Source: Lachnoclostridium sp. UBA7122 (GTDB taxonomy: Bacteria > Bacillota > Clostridia > Lachnospirales > Lachnospiraceae). Taken from it: a stretch of 5,593 bases of DNA. Position numbers and translations under genes: made by a program. The stretch is taken from contig DKXQ01000114.1 of the NCBI GenBank assembly GCA_002493085.1, positions 1 to 5,593 of the forward strand, read 5' to 3'. This document shows, one piece after another, positions 5,285 through 5,593 of the stretch; position 1 is the first letter of the stretch, and each line of letters starts with the position of its first letter. The notes beneath the pieces are model-generated. The model was not told where the DNA came from, made no database searches, and was given only the letters and a program-made list of their open reading frames with translations.

Positions 5285-5593
5285 CTATGTGGCACGTTCT
5301 ATCCGCTTTTTGGAACGGGCGTATTCAGAGGGCGATATTCCGACAATCCTTCGAAAGGCCTTATCAAAATGACTCTGGTCATAAAATCCCATCTTCGCGG
5401 CAATCCCGCTGATCGGCTTTTTTTCATCCAGCATCCCCTGTGATTTCCGTATGCGGTTCTGGATGCAGAATCGGTGCGGCGTCATGCCGATACTGTTTTT
5501 GAATTTTCTTATAAAATAATATTTACTCACAAAGATTTTCTCTGCCATAGCCTCTATCGGCAGTTCCTGTTCCGGATGGCTGGTAATTTTATC
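5285..5593 (-). CDS. AraC-family transcriptional regulator, C-terminal part (5' end outside the window)
   Basis: The frame is open to the right edge, giving the last 102 residues of an AraC/XylS-type regulator. Both helix-turn-helix units are visible: PIEAMAEKIFVSKYYFIRKF with GMTPHRF for the first, and ISGIAAKMGFYDQSHFDKAF followed by GISPSEYARS for the second, the family's most conserved stretch. It binds DNA; the missing N-terminal part would carry effector binding or dimerisation, so the inducer cannot be inferred. The protein ends with a basic tail and stops at TAG 5287-5285. The internal ATG at codon 16 of the visible part (5548) is not the start, because the conserved first helix begins before it. 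The cupin gene follows on the same strand, a common arrangement in which the regulator controls a small metabolic or resistance unit. Confidence 0.92.
   Translation of the reverse strand, partial: DKITSHPEQELPIEAMAEKIFVSKYYFIRKFKNSIGMTPHRFCIQNRIRKSQGMLDEKKPISGIAAKMGFYDQSHFDKAFRRIVGISPSEYARSKKRIERAT

Overview
This window looks like a low-GC Firmicute of the class Clostridia, probably of Lachnospiraceae type. The reasons are AT-rich DNA, strong AAGGAG-type ribosome binding sites, UUCG-capped intrinsic terminators and a YoaP-type acetyltransferase. No single gene fixes the species. Every convincing gene is on the minus strand, so transcription runs from right to left. A possible plus-strand gene end occupies the first 75 bases.

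Right part (about 4386-5593, less AT-rich): the DNA-binding C-terminus of an AraC-family regulator runs in from the window edge. It is followed by a compact metal-binding cupin (4812-5195), and then by a truncated, frameshifted remnant (4386-4818) of an unrecognised protein. Next comes a full-length GNAT acetyltransferase with a C-terminal YoaP domain (3597-4364), whose stop codon is overlapped by a 47-codon ORF (3463-3606).

Left part (about 149-3360, clearly more AT-rich): this resembles a defence or toxin-antitoxin cassette. In transcription order it holds (1) a 285-residue protein with a HEPN RNase motif (R-N-x3-H); (2) a stretch of about 540 bases with no convincing gene but dense RNA hairpins, closed by a strong intrinsic terminator at 1925-1950; (3) a good promoter with a short leader; (4) a 345-residue DUF262 (ParB/GmrS-like) protein; and (5) a 216-residue HEPN protein of MAE_28990/MAE_18760 type, starting 3 bases after the DUF262 stop. 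DUF262-HEPN is a coherent two-gene module: a nucleotide-dependent sensor/regulator plus an RNase effector.

The most interesting feature is the layout HEPN, structured RNA, terminator, promoter, DUF262, HEPN. The RNA could be the 3' product of the first HEPN gene, an RNA partner of either HEPN protein (an arrangement like type III toxin-antitoxin loci, but without their tandem repeats), or a leftover IS200/IS605-type end or omega-RNA-like element. The sequence alone does not decide among these.
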